Assembly: GCA_009786455.1 (NCBI GenBank)
Contig: WQTD01000014.1
Location: forward strand, 1 to 64,000
Length of the DNA stretch: 64,000 nucleotides
Origin: Treponema sp.
GTDB taxonomy: Bacteria > Spirochaetota > Spirochaetia > Treponematales > Breznakiellaceae
Direction of reading: 5' to 3'
This document shows positions 19,073 to 29,047 of this stretch, in pieces. The notes under the pieces are model-generated. The model saw only the letters and a program-made list of their open reading frames with translations, searched no databases and was not told the DNA's origin. How positions within the stretch are numbered: position 1 is the stretch's first letter; each line of letters starts with the position of its first letter. A program made the position numbers and the translations under genes.

Positions 19073-19201
19073 TTAACTTTATAACAAAAATCAAAAATAA
19101 TGTAAAGACCTTTAAAAAATGAAGAATTTACGGTAGTTGGGAATGTTATGGAAATAATTTTGACGAACACCTTGATTACATCAGAAATTTGGATAGAATT
19201 G

Positions 19202-20083
19202 ATGTTTTATATGGAATTAATTGCTGGGGAGAATGATAATAACCGCAGACTGGACAGGATTTTACGTAAAGCTCTCCCCTCTTCTCCGCTTTCGCTTTTA
19301 CACAGACTCCTGCGGCAGGGAAAAGTCCTTGTAAACGGAAAAAGCGCAAAAGCTGATAAACATGTCTTTTCCGGCGATAAAATCAGCATTCCTATCCCTG
19401 AAGATACAGTAGAACCTGCGCCTAATACAAACTTACCCTCCGCGGTTGACGTTCTTTGGCAGGATTCAAATTTACTGGCTGTAAATAAACCCTCAGGACT
19501 CTACGTACACGGAAATGACAGCCTTGATACAATGGTACGTTCCTTTCTGGCGGATAAAATTTCATCTTCATTATCGTTCAAAAGCGGTCCTCTTCACAGG
19601 CTTGACAGACCTTCAAGCGGAATTGTCGTTTTTTCAAAAACACTGGAAGGCGCCCGTCTTTTTAGCTCTCTTTTAAAGGAGAGAAAAATACGGAAAACCT
19701 ATCTTTTTATAGCGGAAGGCAATGTGGAAAAAGAGGCTGTTTGGGAAAATTTTCTGGTCAGGGACAGGGAAAAAAAGAGAACTTTTGTTTCAAAAGCCGG
19801 CAAAAACGCAGTTACAAAAATAAAAACCTTGTCTTCAGCGTCAGGTTTTAGTTTTGTAATTGCGGAGATTATAACGGGCAGAACTCATCAGATTCGCGCA
19901 CAATCAGCATCTCACGGATATCCTCTGGCGGGAGATCGGAAATACGGAAGCCAAAAAAAAGGAGTTTTCCTTCTCCATGCGTGGAAAATGGAATTTCTTG
20001 ACGTTAAAATTGAGGCGGCTCTTCCGCAGGTTTTCAGAAAAAAAATCAATGAGCTAAGATTGTCTGAAGGCATTATTTTTTAA
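19202..20083 (+). CDS. RluA/RluD-family pseudouridine synthase with S4 domain
   Basis: RRLDRILRKALP...RLLRQGKVLVNGKSAK; GPLHRLDRPSSGIVVFSKT; GRTHQIRAQSASHGYPLAGDRKYG. Confidence 0.9.
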   Translation: MFYMELIAGENDNNRRLDRILRKALPSSPLSLLHRLLRQGKVLVNGKSAKADKHVFSGDKISIPIPEDTVEPAPNTNLPSAVDVLWQDSNLLAVNKPSGLYVHGNDSLDTMVRSFLADKISSSLSFKSGPLHRLDRPSSGIVVFSKTLEGARLFSSLLKERKIRKTYLFIAEGNVEKEAVWENFLVRDREKKRTFVSKAGKNAVTKIKTLSSASGFSFVIAEIITGRTHQIRAQSASHGYPLAGDRKYGSQKKGVFLLHAWKMEFLDVKIEAALPQVFRKKINELRLSEGIIF

Positions 20084-20133
20084 AATTTTTAATGAAGTTG
20101 TTTAATAACCGAAGGTATCGACAACTTTGTTAC

Positions 20134-20613
20134 TTATTTTGGTTTTTTTGCTGTAAGCGTTTTTTCATATTTGCAGATAACATTGTATACGCCTATTGCG
20201 TCAGCCTGACTTCTTAATTCATTTTGAAATTGGGATATTTCCAAAAGATTGGCTATATGTTTCAGGAGCCGCAGGTACTCATTTGATTCTTCCATTGGAG
20301 AAATAACCATAAAAAGAATATGTACAGGCTCACCGTCCAGAGCGTCGTAATTAACACCCTTTTTGGAAATTCCAATTACACTTCGCACTTTGTCTACAGC
20401 ATCGGTTTTGCCGTGCGGAAACGCAATGCCCTTATGGATACCGGTAGACATTTTTTCTTCCCGCTTTAAAATTGTATCAAAAATCTCGCTGTAAGCCGAC
20501 GATTTATTAACCTTGCAATAATGCGTAACAAGTTCATTAAACGCTTCATCTTTATTACAGGACTTTAAATCAATCAGAATTGATTCAGGGTTTAATACAT
20601 CCTGCAGTATCAT
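20134..20613 (-). CDS. PTS EIIA-type protein (PtsN/fructose family)
   Basis: STGIHKGIAFPHGKTDAVDKVRSVIGISKKGVNYDALDGEPVHILFMVISP, active-site His context. Confidence 0.88.
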   Translation of the reverse strand: MILQDVLNPESILIDLKSCNKDEAFNELVTHYCKVNKSSAYSEIFDTILKREEKMSTGIHKGIAFPHGKTDAVDKVRSVIGISKKGVNYDALDGEPVHILFMVISPMEESNEYLRLLKHIANLLEISQFQNELRSQADAIGVYNVICKYEKTLTAKKPK

Positions 20614-20634
20614 AACTACCTCTGGAAAATCAGC

Positions 20635-21036
20635 TTATTGGGCTGTTTCCTCAGTACCAAGATATTCAAGCAAATCGTCTTCAGGATTTATTTCCGGCTT
20701 CGGATTTAATTCATCTTCCAGCCAGCTCGATCCTGTATTTTGGTTAAAAAGTTCTCTTCCCTGCGCTTCCACGCCCGATCCGCTCGGCGTACGCGCAAGA
20801 AGGGCAAGCCCAAGACTGACAATTAGAAATAAAGCACCCAGCACAGTTGTAGTACGCGTAAGAACATTGCCTGAACGCGAGCCAAAAGCCGTATTTGAAC
20901 CTCCGGCAAAAATACCGCCGAGACCATCGCCTTCCGAGTTTTGAATTAAAACCATTAATACAAGCAATATGGCAATTATTACAAAGAAAACCAGCAGAAT
21001 TATACTTAATATACCCATTTTTAAACTCCGATCCAA
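20635..21036 (-). CDS. secG: Preprotein translocase subunit SecG
   Basis: VLMVLIQNSEGDGLGGIFAGGSNTAFGSRSGNVLTRTTTVLGALFLIVSL. Confidence 0.92.
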   Translation of the reverse strand: MDRSLKMGILSIILLVFFVIIAILLVLMVLIQNSEGDGLGGIFAGGSNTAFGSRSGNVLTRTTTVLGALFLIVSLGLALLARTPSGSGVEAQGRELFNQNTGSSWLEDELNPKPEINPEDDLLEYLGTEETAQ

Positions 21037-21116
21037 ATTAAATGAACTTATTCATGAACACAACCAACGCTTACACCGGTTAAGTTTACAGAAAACATGA
21101 TTTTTATGCAAGCTTG

Positions 21117-21974
21117 TCAATCACGTTTTAAGTAAATTTTACTGCCCGACGGAACAGAATGAACAATCCACACGCTGCCCCCAATAATACTGCCGCTGCC
21201 GATAACAGTTTCACCGCCAAGAATGGTGGCATTTGCATAAATTGTGACATTGTCCTCAATGGTCGGATGTCGTTTTTGCCCGCTTTCTTCCTTTTTCACA
21301 GAAAGCGCTCCCAGGGTAACGCCCTGATATAATTTGACATTACTGCCGATAACAGTCGTCTCTCCAATTACTATGCCTGTTCCGTGATCGATAAAAAAAG
21401 AGCCGTTTATTTGCGCACCCGGATGAATGTCAATCCCTGTACGTCTGTGAATGAGCTCGTTCATCATTCGCGGAATAAGGGGAACCTGCCTTGACCATAA
21501 AAAATGCGCCATACGGTGGACTGTAATCGCCTGAAAACCGGGGTATGAGAGGATTACCTCATCATTGCTTTTTGCGGCAGGGTCTCCGCGGACTGCGGCT
21601 TTCAAGTCTTCAGAGAGAAGAACTCTTATTTTTGGCAGTTCTTCAAAAAATTCATCCACAACCATGTCAGCGACCGCCCTGCAGCCTCCGTGCCCGCAGC
21701 TTAAAACCCCAAGCCGTACTGAAAAAGCCAGGCTTTTTTCAACTTCGCTCCTTAAAATTTGCGCAAGGGAATTTACTTTTTTTCCTGTAATGTTACTGAG
21801 ATTCACATAATCAATATTTTCCAGATAGCCGGGAAAAAGAAGCTCTTCAAGACTGTACACGATATTTTCAATACTTTCCCTTCCCGGAAGATTTTCTCCC
21901 TCGGAATGATTAACCATGCCATGTGAATTATAATTTTTCAGAAGCATGTCAATACTTTTATCCAGTCTTTTCAT
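21117..21974 (-). CDS. cysE: Serine O-acetyltransferase
   Basis: GIDIHPGAQINGSFFIDHGTGIVIGETTVIGSNVKLYQGVTLGALS, hexapeptide repeats; ATG at 21974. Confidence 0.92.
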   Translation of the reverse strand: MKRLDKSIDMLLKNYNSHGMVNHSEGENLPGRESIENIVYSLEELLFPGYLENIDYVNLSNITGKKVNSLAQILRSEVEKSLAFSVRLGVLSCGHGGCRAVADMVVDEFFEELPKIRVLLSEDLKAAVRGDPAAKSNDEVILSYPGFQAITVHRMAHFLWSRQVPLIPRMMNELIHRRTGIDIHPGAQINGSFFIDHGTGIVIGETTVIGSNVKLYQGVTLGALSVKKEESGQKRHPTIEDNVTIYANATILGGETVIGSGSIIGGSVWIVHSVPSGSKIYLKRD

Positions 21975-21990
21975 AATCCTGCCGTTTTTA

Positions 21991-24900
21991 TTATTCGGAT
22001 ACTGCCTTGTCAACAAGCATTGATAAATCAGTTGAGCCTTTGAAACGCAGTACGTTAACCATAAAAATATTCAGTTTATTGACAATGTTCGGCGGGAGCA
22101 GGTTACCGTCAACTTCTACGGAAAGAATCGGGTAGTTTCGCTCACGCGCCCAGGGCGTAAAAAGCCCCTCTATCACGCGCCCGATAAGACAGGCAAACGG
22201 ACTTATATTCACAATGCCTGAATATCCGTTTTCCATCGCCGCCGCGGCTGAACCTGACGAAACTGAAATTTCAGATTGAAGTTCAAGATTTACAAAATAC
22301 TCCTGTGAATATTTCATTATAAAACGCATGTCATGCGGAGTATCGGGGATTAACCCGGTCGGTTTTAAAATGGAAAGTGTTTTTTTCTCAATTTGATGTT
22401 TCCACCATTTTTCAATTTGCAGTTTTTTCAGATTTTTCCACGGAGCCGAAAAAACACGCCTTCCTTTTTTCCTGAGTTTAATAACCTTGTTAAGCGAATA
22501 TTCACGCACAAAATCAAGGTAATGAATCCATTCGCTGATACCGGCAACTTTAACAACGATGCCCCTTTCACTCATTAAATCAATAAGCTCTCCTACCGCA
22601 AAATCATCGCGCCTGACATAGATTTCACCTACAATTAAAACGCGGGGACATTCCTTTACGGTGCGTTTTAAAGGGATTTGTTTTACATCATCTGCAACCT
22701 GTTTTAATTCTTTCCATAATTTTTTCGGGTTATATTCAACGGCATGCATAACCTTTCGCCACGAAAGTTCAAATTTTTTCTGTGCTTTTACAGGATCAGC
22801 CGCGCATGCTTTCAGAGAACACTGAATATCCTTTAAATAATCAGATAACACAAGTCCTATCCACATCTGTTTGGCAAAATCGCCGCCTAGCTCGGTGTAG
22901 GAATTATCCGCTGATAAAATAAAAACAACTACGTTTTCAAGCCGCATGTCGCGGAAAAGATTCTCATAATAAATATAATACTGACCTGTGCGGCAGGGAC
23001 CTGTCGTTATCGGAACAAAGAGCAGGTACAGCTCATCCTTGCGGTATTTTTCACTGAAAATAAATTCAAGCGCGCTGCCGAGGACCAGATGGCTTGGCAC
23101 GCATTCCTTTCCCGACGCGTGAGCGCGCGCTACCTGAACGGTTTTGCTCGTCGCTACGGGCAGCACTTCGGCGTTTATCCCCTGACTGCGGACAGCTGCT
23201 CTCATGTACTCGGTAGAGATATTACCCATATTTGAAAGCAGAACCTTCACTTTCTTGTTGTTAATGATTGGAATTTTTTCGCCCGTTTTAACATTGTCTA
23301 TACGTAAATCAAAAGCGCCGGATGGAAGCCTTTCGCTTACGAACCGTAAATTATTGTCGTAGCGCTCTCTTTCAACTCCGTCTTTTCCCGCGCGGTAACC
23401 ATCAATAATGTCGAGGAACGCTTCAACGCGGGTATCAATACCCGCGTCAGCTGAATGGGAATCGAGTTCAAGCACAAGGAATGGTTTTTGCCTCATTATC
23501 CATTTGATATAGTGAAGAATAAAAGAGTCTGGTGCGCACGAAAAATTCGATACAAAGGCAAGATAGATATTATCTTCTTTTTTCAGCATGCCTGCGGTTT
23601 TAACATCCTGCTGACCGTAAAACCAGTACATGTTGGAAAATATCTCTTCACCCGCAAAAGGCAGAATATCAAATGGTATGATCGAATATCCTCTTGTTGT
23701 AAATTTTCTGGGTATACCCATATTCGCTTCAGGAGTGAACGCGTTATACGGTCTTCCAAGAAGAACAATGACAGGACGATCCGCCTTACGCGCCTGCTCC
23801 AATGCTTCAAGCCCCATTTTTTCAGCGGCTTTGAAATATTCATTCTGTTTTGCCCAAGCTTTTTCAAAAGCAGATTTCGTTTGAGCTTCATCAATACCAA
23901 GGCGCTGTGTCATCATGCACAAATGCTCAAGCGCTTTCCCCTCTCCGTATTTAAAACTGACAACAAACGGAAGCCAGCGGTTTTTATCGATATCGGGAAA
24001 CGCTTTTTCCATGTAGTACGGAAGCGCCTGCGTTATCGGGCAGAAATTGGCGTGAACTTTCTTTTCGTAGGAAGGCATGTCGCGGAAATGAGGCAAAAGC
24101 ACATAATTGCAATTATTATCAAGACAGTCCTGTACAGCGCCGTGAGCTATTTCCGCCGGGAAACAGTACTGCGCCTCCGCCTTTGCAACTCCCTCATGCG
24201 CGACCACGGAAGAGAGAAATGTCTTGATTCCAAGTTCATAAAACAGCCAACTGTAAAATGGATACAGGGTATGAACTGAAAAAGCCCGCGGAATTCCGAC
24301 TACATAGTTTTTTAAATTTTTACCTTCTGTCAATTCAGGTGCGGCGAAATCTTCAAACAGCATCTTTTGTCGTTTTTCAACATAATCAAAAACAGGCACG
24401 TCTTTTACATTTTTTCTCATATTGGCGTACTTGTTGCATCTTCCGCCGAACATGTACCTTGTTTTATTTACATTAAGTACCTGTATGGAACAGAGGTTTT
24501 CGCATGACTTGCAGGTAAAGACCTTCTCATATTCAATCTCTCGCCTTATTACGTCATCAATAATGATGTTTTTTTCATCAAGAAGACCTTCGCTGTGCTT
24601 GCGTTTGGCAAGAAGGGCTACCCCGAAACAGCCCATAAGCTCAGGTGAAGGAGGAACCAGTATTTCCTTGTCAAGAAGCATCGCAAACGCAAGCGGAACT
24701 GCGGGGTTCTTGGCGACTCCTCCCTGAAGAAAAATTCTCGCTCCTATCGTTCGGTTTCCGACAACGCGGTTAAGATAATTTGACACGATCGAGCATACAA
24801 TCCCCGCCGTGATATTTTCCCTGCCGGCTCCCTGCTGCACCGCCTTGCGGATGTCGCTGTTGATAAACGCCGAACAGTGCTCTCCGAATTTGCACGGCGC

Positions 24901-26298
24901 ATTTGCGTCTAACGCAATGGGACCGATATCTTTCGCGCTGTGAATGGAAAGATCCCCCGACGCTGATTCTTCCAGAAAGGAGCCTGTTCCAGCAGAGCAG
25001 GCTTCGTTCATCGCGTAATCAATCGGCACTCCGTTTTTTAAAAGCACATATTTCGCATCCTGTCCGCCGATTTCAAAAATGGTTTCTACTTCCATGTCAA
25101 AGTATGTAGTGCCGGCTGAATGGGCGATGATCTCGTTATACACTCCGGGAGTTTCCATAAAAACGCCGAGTATTTCACGGCTGGAACCTGTTGCAGATAC
25201 AAGGCGGATATCGGCTTTTTTACTGCCTGTGTCTTTAATTATTTTTTCCTGAATGACAGAAAGACATTCCTTCAGCGCTTTTACAGGATCACCGTATGTA
25301 CGCCCGTAATGACTCGCTGCAATTTCATCAGTTTCCATATCGACAAGACAGGCTTTGGTGGTTGTAGAGCCTCCGTCAATTCCAAGGATGTATTTCCTGT
25401 CTACGCATACTTTTCCGTCAGGTTTATCAAAAAACTGAACCTTGTTTTGCCATTCACGCAGCGCATTCAAAACGCCGAAACGGACGTCGTTTGTTTTAAG
25501 CAGTTTATCCGCCGAAGGCAGACTGCTTCCCGAAACAGGCGCAAGAACAGCGGCTCCAAGCGCTTCAAAAACAGAGGCGGTTTGGGGAATGATGAATTCA
25601 ATCTGAGGAGCTTTTTCACGGATAAAACGGACAATGTGCCTGTTAAGCGTAATTCCGCCTGTAAGTACTACCCTGCCTGAGGTAACGCGCGCACGTTTTA
25701 AAAAATCAATTACCTTTACCGCCATGACATCGGAGAGCGAAAGTACAATATCTTCCTTTGTCGCTTCCCGCTTGTTCAGGCGGTGCGTACAGTCGCTTTT
25801 CATAAACACAGAACAGCGCGTGGAAAGAGCGTGTACTTTCGCATCATCGCTGACTTTATCAATATCATCTAACGTCATGTCCATGCGTGCAAGCTGCTGT
25901 TTTAAAAATTCTCCTGTTCCGCTTGCGCATTTATTACCTGAAAAATTGTTGATAATTTTTCCGTCCGCGTTAAGCGAATAGACAATAAGGTCTTCGCCTC
26001 CCATGCTGACAACGGCATCGGCTTTAATTCCAAGAGTGCGTAACGCTGCTTCTACGCATAGCGGTTCAAGAGTGCCGGAAACGTCAAACATAAAACGACC
26101 TTCATTTCCTGTAACAAGGGAAGGTACGCCCTGGGCGACTTTTCCTTCGCTCAAAAGTTTATGCACAGCCGCGCTGAAATCACCTTCATGAGGTATTGAC
26201 GCTGTCCAGACAGGTTTTCCGCTTTCCGGTGAACTTTCATATTCAAAAAGAGCCATTTTCAGGCTGGTTGAACCTATATTAATGCCAAGTGACTGCAT
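21991..26298 (-). CDS. 2-hydroxyacyl-CoA dehydratase activase-related fusion: two BadF/BadG/BcrA/BcrD ATPase domains, DUF2229-like and HgdB-like regions
   Basis: Two ATPase starts (GINIGSTSLKMALFE; ILGIDGGSTTTKACLVD), CASGTGEF and CSAGTGSF Cys motifs, VGIPRAFSVHTLYPFYSWLFYELGIKTFLS, VLLGRPYNAFTPEANMGIP. Confidence 0.9.
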   Translation of the reverse strand: MQSLGINIGSTSLKMALFEYESSPESGKPVWTASIPHEGDFSAAVHKLLSEGKVAQGVPSLVTGNEGRFMFDVSGTLEPLCVEAALRTLGIKADAVVSMGGEDLIVYSLNADGKIINNFSGNKCASGTGEFLKQQLARMDMTLDDIDKVSDDAKVHALSTRCSVFMKSDCTHRLNKREATKEDIVLSLSDVMAVKVIDFLKRARVTSGRVVLTGGITLNRHIVRFIREKAPQIEFIIPQTASVFEALGAAVLAPVSGSSLPSADKLLKTNDVRFGVLNALREWQNKVQFFDKPDGKVCVDRKYILGIDGGSTTTKACLVDMETDEIAASHYGRTYGDPVKALKECLSVIQEKIIKDTGSKKADIRLVSATGSSREILGVFMETPGVYNEIIAHSAGTTYFDMEVETIFEIGGQDAKYVLLKNGVPIDYAMNEACSAGTGSFLEESASGDLSIHSAKDIGPIALDANAPCKFGEHCSAFINSDIRKAVQQGAGRENITAGIVCSIVSNYLNRVVGNRTIGARIFLQGGVAKNPAVPLAFAMLLDKEILVPPSPELMGCFGVALLAKRKHSEGLLDEKNIIIDDVIRREIEYEKVFTCKSCENLCSIQVLNVNKTRYMFGGRCNKYANMRKNVKDVPVFDYVEKRQKMLFEDFAAPELTEGKNLKNYVVGIPRAFSVHTLYPFYSWLFYELGIKTFLSSVVAHEGVAKAEAQYCFPAEIAHGAVQDCLDNNCNYVLLPHFRDMPSYEKKVHANFCPITQALPYYMEKAFPDIDKNRWLPFVVSFKYGEGKALEHLCMMTQRLGIDEAQTKSAFEKAWAKQNEYFKAAEKMGLEALEQARKADRPVIVLLGRPYNAFTPEANMGIPRKFTTRGYSIIPFDILPFAGEEIFSNMYWFYGQQDVKTAGMLKKEDNIYLAFVSNFSCAPDSFILHYIKWIMRQKPFLVLELDSHSADAGIDTRVEAFLDIIDGYRAGKDGVERERYDNNLRFVSERLPSGAFDLRIDNVKTGEKIPIINNKKVKVLLSNMGNISTEYMRAAVRSQGINAEVLPVATSKTVQVARAHASGKECVPSHLVLGSALEFIFSEKYRKDELYLLFVPITTGPCRTGQYYIYYENLFRDMRLENVVVFILSADNSYTELGGDFAKQMWIGLVLSDYLKDIQCSLKACAADPVKAQKKFELSWRKVMHAVEYNPKKLWKELKQVADDVKQIPLKRTVKECPRVLIVGEIYVRRDDFAVGELIDLMSERGIVVKVAGISEWIHYLDFVREYSLNKVIKLRKKGRRVFSAPWKNLKKLQIEKWWKHQIEKKTLSILKPTGLIPDTPHDMRFIMKYSQEYFVNLELQSEISVSSGSAAAAMENGYSGIVNISPFACLIGRVIEGLFTPWARERNYPILSVEVDGNLLPPNIVNKLNIFMVNVLRFKGSTDLSMLVDKAVSE

Positions 26299-26373
26299 TT
26301 TCTAATTTTATCAGTATTAAAAGGTTGGGGCAATACTTGCAACCATTTCAAATTAGCCTTAATCTAAACGTCA

Positions 26374-27987
26374 ATGAAGTATCTGAATGAAGAAACGCTG
26401 AGCCTTTTATGCTTGGCGGCATCGCACAAATACCACAACAGACCTTCTTTGTCAATGCTTACAGGCGGCGTTATCACAAAAAGTTTTACATACGCTCAGA
26501 TGGGAAAACGCAGTGTTCAGGCAGGTCTTCTTTTAAAAAATATTGGCATTAACAGCGGGGACAGGGTTTTACTTCTTTCTGAAAACAACCCTGAATGGGG
26601 TATTTTTTATTTCGGTATCGCGCATGCGGGAGCCGTCTGTGTTCCGCTTCTTACAGGTTTTCCGGAAGAACAAATCGCGCATATCGCGCGGCACGCAGGA
26701 GTATCCGCCGTCTGCCTGAGCAGATCAATGGCGGAAAAAATCGATAAATTGCCGCAGCTGCCTTTTATATATATTGATACAATCACAGACAGCGAAGAAA
26801 TTACTGTTTCTGTATGCGGGAATGAAAAGCAAATGCAGTTATGCCTTCCTGAACAAAACATAATATTTCCCCGGCGCAGCGGCAATGACCTGGCGGTAAT
26901 CATTTATACGAGCGGAACTTCAGGAAGCAGCAAAGGCGTAATGCTTTCAAACACAAATCTTTTATCCTGCGCTCTTGCAGCATTAAAGTTCGCTGTAATG
27001 ACAAATCATGACCGTCTGCTTTCGGTATTGCCTCTTGCCCATTCCTACGAATGTACATTGGGTTTTATCGCTCCCATGATAGCAGGTTCCCAGATTACTT
27101 ATATCGATAAACCGCCATCACCGACTGCGCTTTTATCTGCCGTCAAGGCTGTCCGTCCGACCATTATGGCGACTGTCCCGCTTTTAATCGAAAAAATATA
27201 CCGAAACGGCATAGCTCCGAAATTAAAGAAAAACAAACTTTTTAAATTCCCGTTAACGCGACCTCTTGCCATTATAGCCGCAGGACGCAAGCTGATCTCT
27301 GTTCTTGGAGGCAGGATCAGATTTTACGGAATCGGAGGAGCTCCTCTTTCCGAAGAAGTGGAAAAATTCCTGCGCCGCGCAAGATTCCCCTATGCGATAG
27401 GCTATGGTCTTACAGAGACCGCTCCTCTTCTTGCGGGAAGTAAGCCCAACCGTTTCCCGGTGCGCTCGACTGGCGTTCCTACAAAGGGAGTAACAATCCG
27501 AATCGCAAATATTGCAGCTAACGGAGAGGGGGAAATTCAGGTAAAAGGACCCAATATAATGATGGGTTATTACAATGACAAGGAAAAAACAGATGAAGTT
27601 TTCACTTCCGACGGCTGGTTTAAAACAGGCGACTTGGGGAAATTCAAAAAGAGAATGCTTTTCATTAAGGGAAGACTTAAAGCCCTGATACTGGGTCCTT
27701 CGGGGGAGAATATTTACCCTGAAGAAATCGAAGGCCTTCTGGGCACATCAAGTCTTGTTGAAGACGCTCTTGTATATTCCGGAGACAGGGGAGAACTTGT
27801 CGCGCTTGTTAGTTTGACAGATGCGGCGAAAGCTGCGGCTGGAGCTGTCGAAAACATGCTTGAAGAACTCCGTTTCTGGGTAAATAAAAAACTTGCCGCT
27901 TTTTCGCAGCTTAGCAAGATCGAAATAAAATATGAACCGTTTGAAAAAACCCCGACCATGAAGATCAAGCGTTATCTTTATGTTTAA
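26374..27987 (+). CDS. Long-chain acyl-CoA synthetase (AMP-binding)
   Basis: VIIYTSGTSGSSKGVMLSN, GYGLTETAPLL, FKTGDLGKFKKRMLFIKGR. Confidence 0.92.
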   Translation: MKYLNEETLSLLCLAASHKYHNRPSLSMLTGGVITKSFTYAQMGKRSVQAGLLLKNIGINSGDRVLLLSENNPEWGIFYFGIAHAGAVCVPLLTGFPEEQIAHIARHAGVSAVCLSRSMAEKIDKLPQLPFIYIDTITDSEEITVSVCGNEKQMQLCLPEQNIIFPRRSGNDLAVIIYTSGTSGSSKGVMLSNTNLLSCALAALKFAVMTNHDRLLSVLPLAHSYECTLGFIAPMIAGSQITYIDKPPSPTALLSAVKAVRPTIMATVPLLIEKIYRNGIAPKLKKNKLFKFPLTRPLAIIAAGRKLISVLGGRIRFYGIGGAPLSEEVEKFLRRARFPYAIGYGLTETAPLLAGSKPNRFPVRSTGVPTKGVTIRIANIAANGEGEIQVKGPNIMMGYYNDKEKTDEVFTSDGWFKTGDLGKFKKRMLFIKGRLKALILGPSGENIYPEEIEGLLGTSSLVEDALVYSGDRGELVALVSLTDAAKAAAGAVENMLEELRFWVNKKLAAFSQLSKIEIKYEPFEKTPTMKIKRYLYV

Positions 27988-28032
27988 AATCGTTATTGTT
28001 CATATCGTAAAATAATGTTAAAATGACAGGCA

Positions 28033-29001
28033 ATGGATGAATTTCTTGCAGGAACTGCCTTTGCTGTACTATCTCCGTATATTTATCTGGCTGCGGGACT
28101 TGGAGTTTTAATAATCTGCGGCAACTGGCTTGTAACAGGAAGCGTTCAAATTGCCCGTCATTTCAAAATCAGCACGCTCGTTGTAGGATTAACAATAGTC
28201 GCGTATGTGACTTCCGCGCCGGAAATGTTTATAAGCGTCGGAGCGGCTTTAACCAATTCGCATGATATAGCGCTTGGAAACGTAATCGGCTCAAACATCG
28301 CAAACATAGCCTGTATTCTTGCCATCGTAGTAATTATTTCTCCCATTCCAATCAGAAACAGGGCAATTGGTTTTGATTATTTAGTGATGTTTCTTATAAC
28401 GATTCTGCTTTTTATTTTTGGGTTTAACGGAATTATCGGATTTTTTGAAGGTCTAGCGTTAATTTCCATATTGGTTGTCTACACGGTGTGGTCTGTAATG
28501 AAGTCAAAAAAAACCGCAGACGCAAAAACAATAGAACCTGCAACCATGAAACCCGTTTTTGCGTTATTGTTGATTCTGGCTGCTGTAGTTGGGTTATATT
28601 TCGCCGCCGGTTGGTTTGTTAAAGGAGCGAAAGAAATAGCGCTTCAATGGGGAGTAAGCGAGCGCGTTATCGCAGTTTCAATTGTCGCCGTCGGTACAAG
28701 CGCGCCTGAATTAATATCGTCCCTGATTGCCGCCTTTAGAAAAGAAGCGGATCTCTCGATAGGGAACATCATCGGTTCAAACTTTTTCAACATCGCCGGA
28801 GTTCTGGGCGTAACGACTGTCGTAAGCCCGATAACCGTGAACAATCACCCCCTATTCATTACCGACATGATCTGGCTTTTCGGCATCACTATTGCGCTTT
28901 TACTTGCCATGATCCCCTTGTCAAAAGGGAAAATTAACCGCTGGGAAGGCTGCGTGCTTTTATTGATTTTCGCCGCATATATGTTCACTTTGTATAAATA
29001 A
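28033..29001 (+). CDS. Calcium/sodium antiporter (CaCA family)
   Basis: Two inverted repeats: APEMFISVGAALTNSHDIALGNVIGSNIANIA and APELISSLIAAFRKEADLSIGNIIGSNFFNIAGVLG. Confidence 0.92.
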   Translation: MDEFLAGTAFAVLSPYIYLAAGLGVLIICGNWLVTGSVQIARHFKISTLVVGLTIVAYVTSAPEMFISVGAALTNSHDIALGNVIGSNIANIACILAIVVIISPIPIRNRAIGFDYLVMFLITILLFIFGFNGIIGFFEGLALISILVVYTVWSVMKSKKTADAKTIEPATMKPVFALLLILAAVVGLYFAAGWFVKGAKEIALQWGVSERVIAVSIVAVGTSAPELISSLIAAFRKEADLSIGNIIGSNFFNIAGVLGVTTVVSPITVNNHPLFITDMIWLFGITIALLLAMIPLSKGKINRWEGCVLLLIFAAYMFTLYK

Positions 29002-29008
29002 AATGATA

Positions 29009-29038
29009 TTATATAACCATAAACACTTTGTTATATAA
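29009..29038. promoter_or_regulatory. Perfect 9-bp inverted repeat directly upstream of an RBS
   Basis: TTATATAAC - 12 nt - GTTATATAA, followed by GGAGAGG and ATG at 29048. Confidence 0.6.
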
Positions 29039-29047
29039 GGAGAGGAT

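Noticed and set aside
20096-20131. AAGTTGT...ACAACTT possible terminator between the convergent rluA-family and ptsN-like genes
   Set aside because: Seven-bp AT-rich stem, large loop, no T-tract
23455-24279. 274-aa + strand ORF
   Set aside because: Lies fully antisense to the activase fusion; composition (Phe/Arg/Lys/Ile rich) fits a codon-bias shadow ORF and no family is recognisable
25120-25680. 186-aa + strand ORF
   Set aside because: Antisense to the activase fusion, no recognised motif
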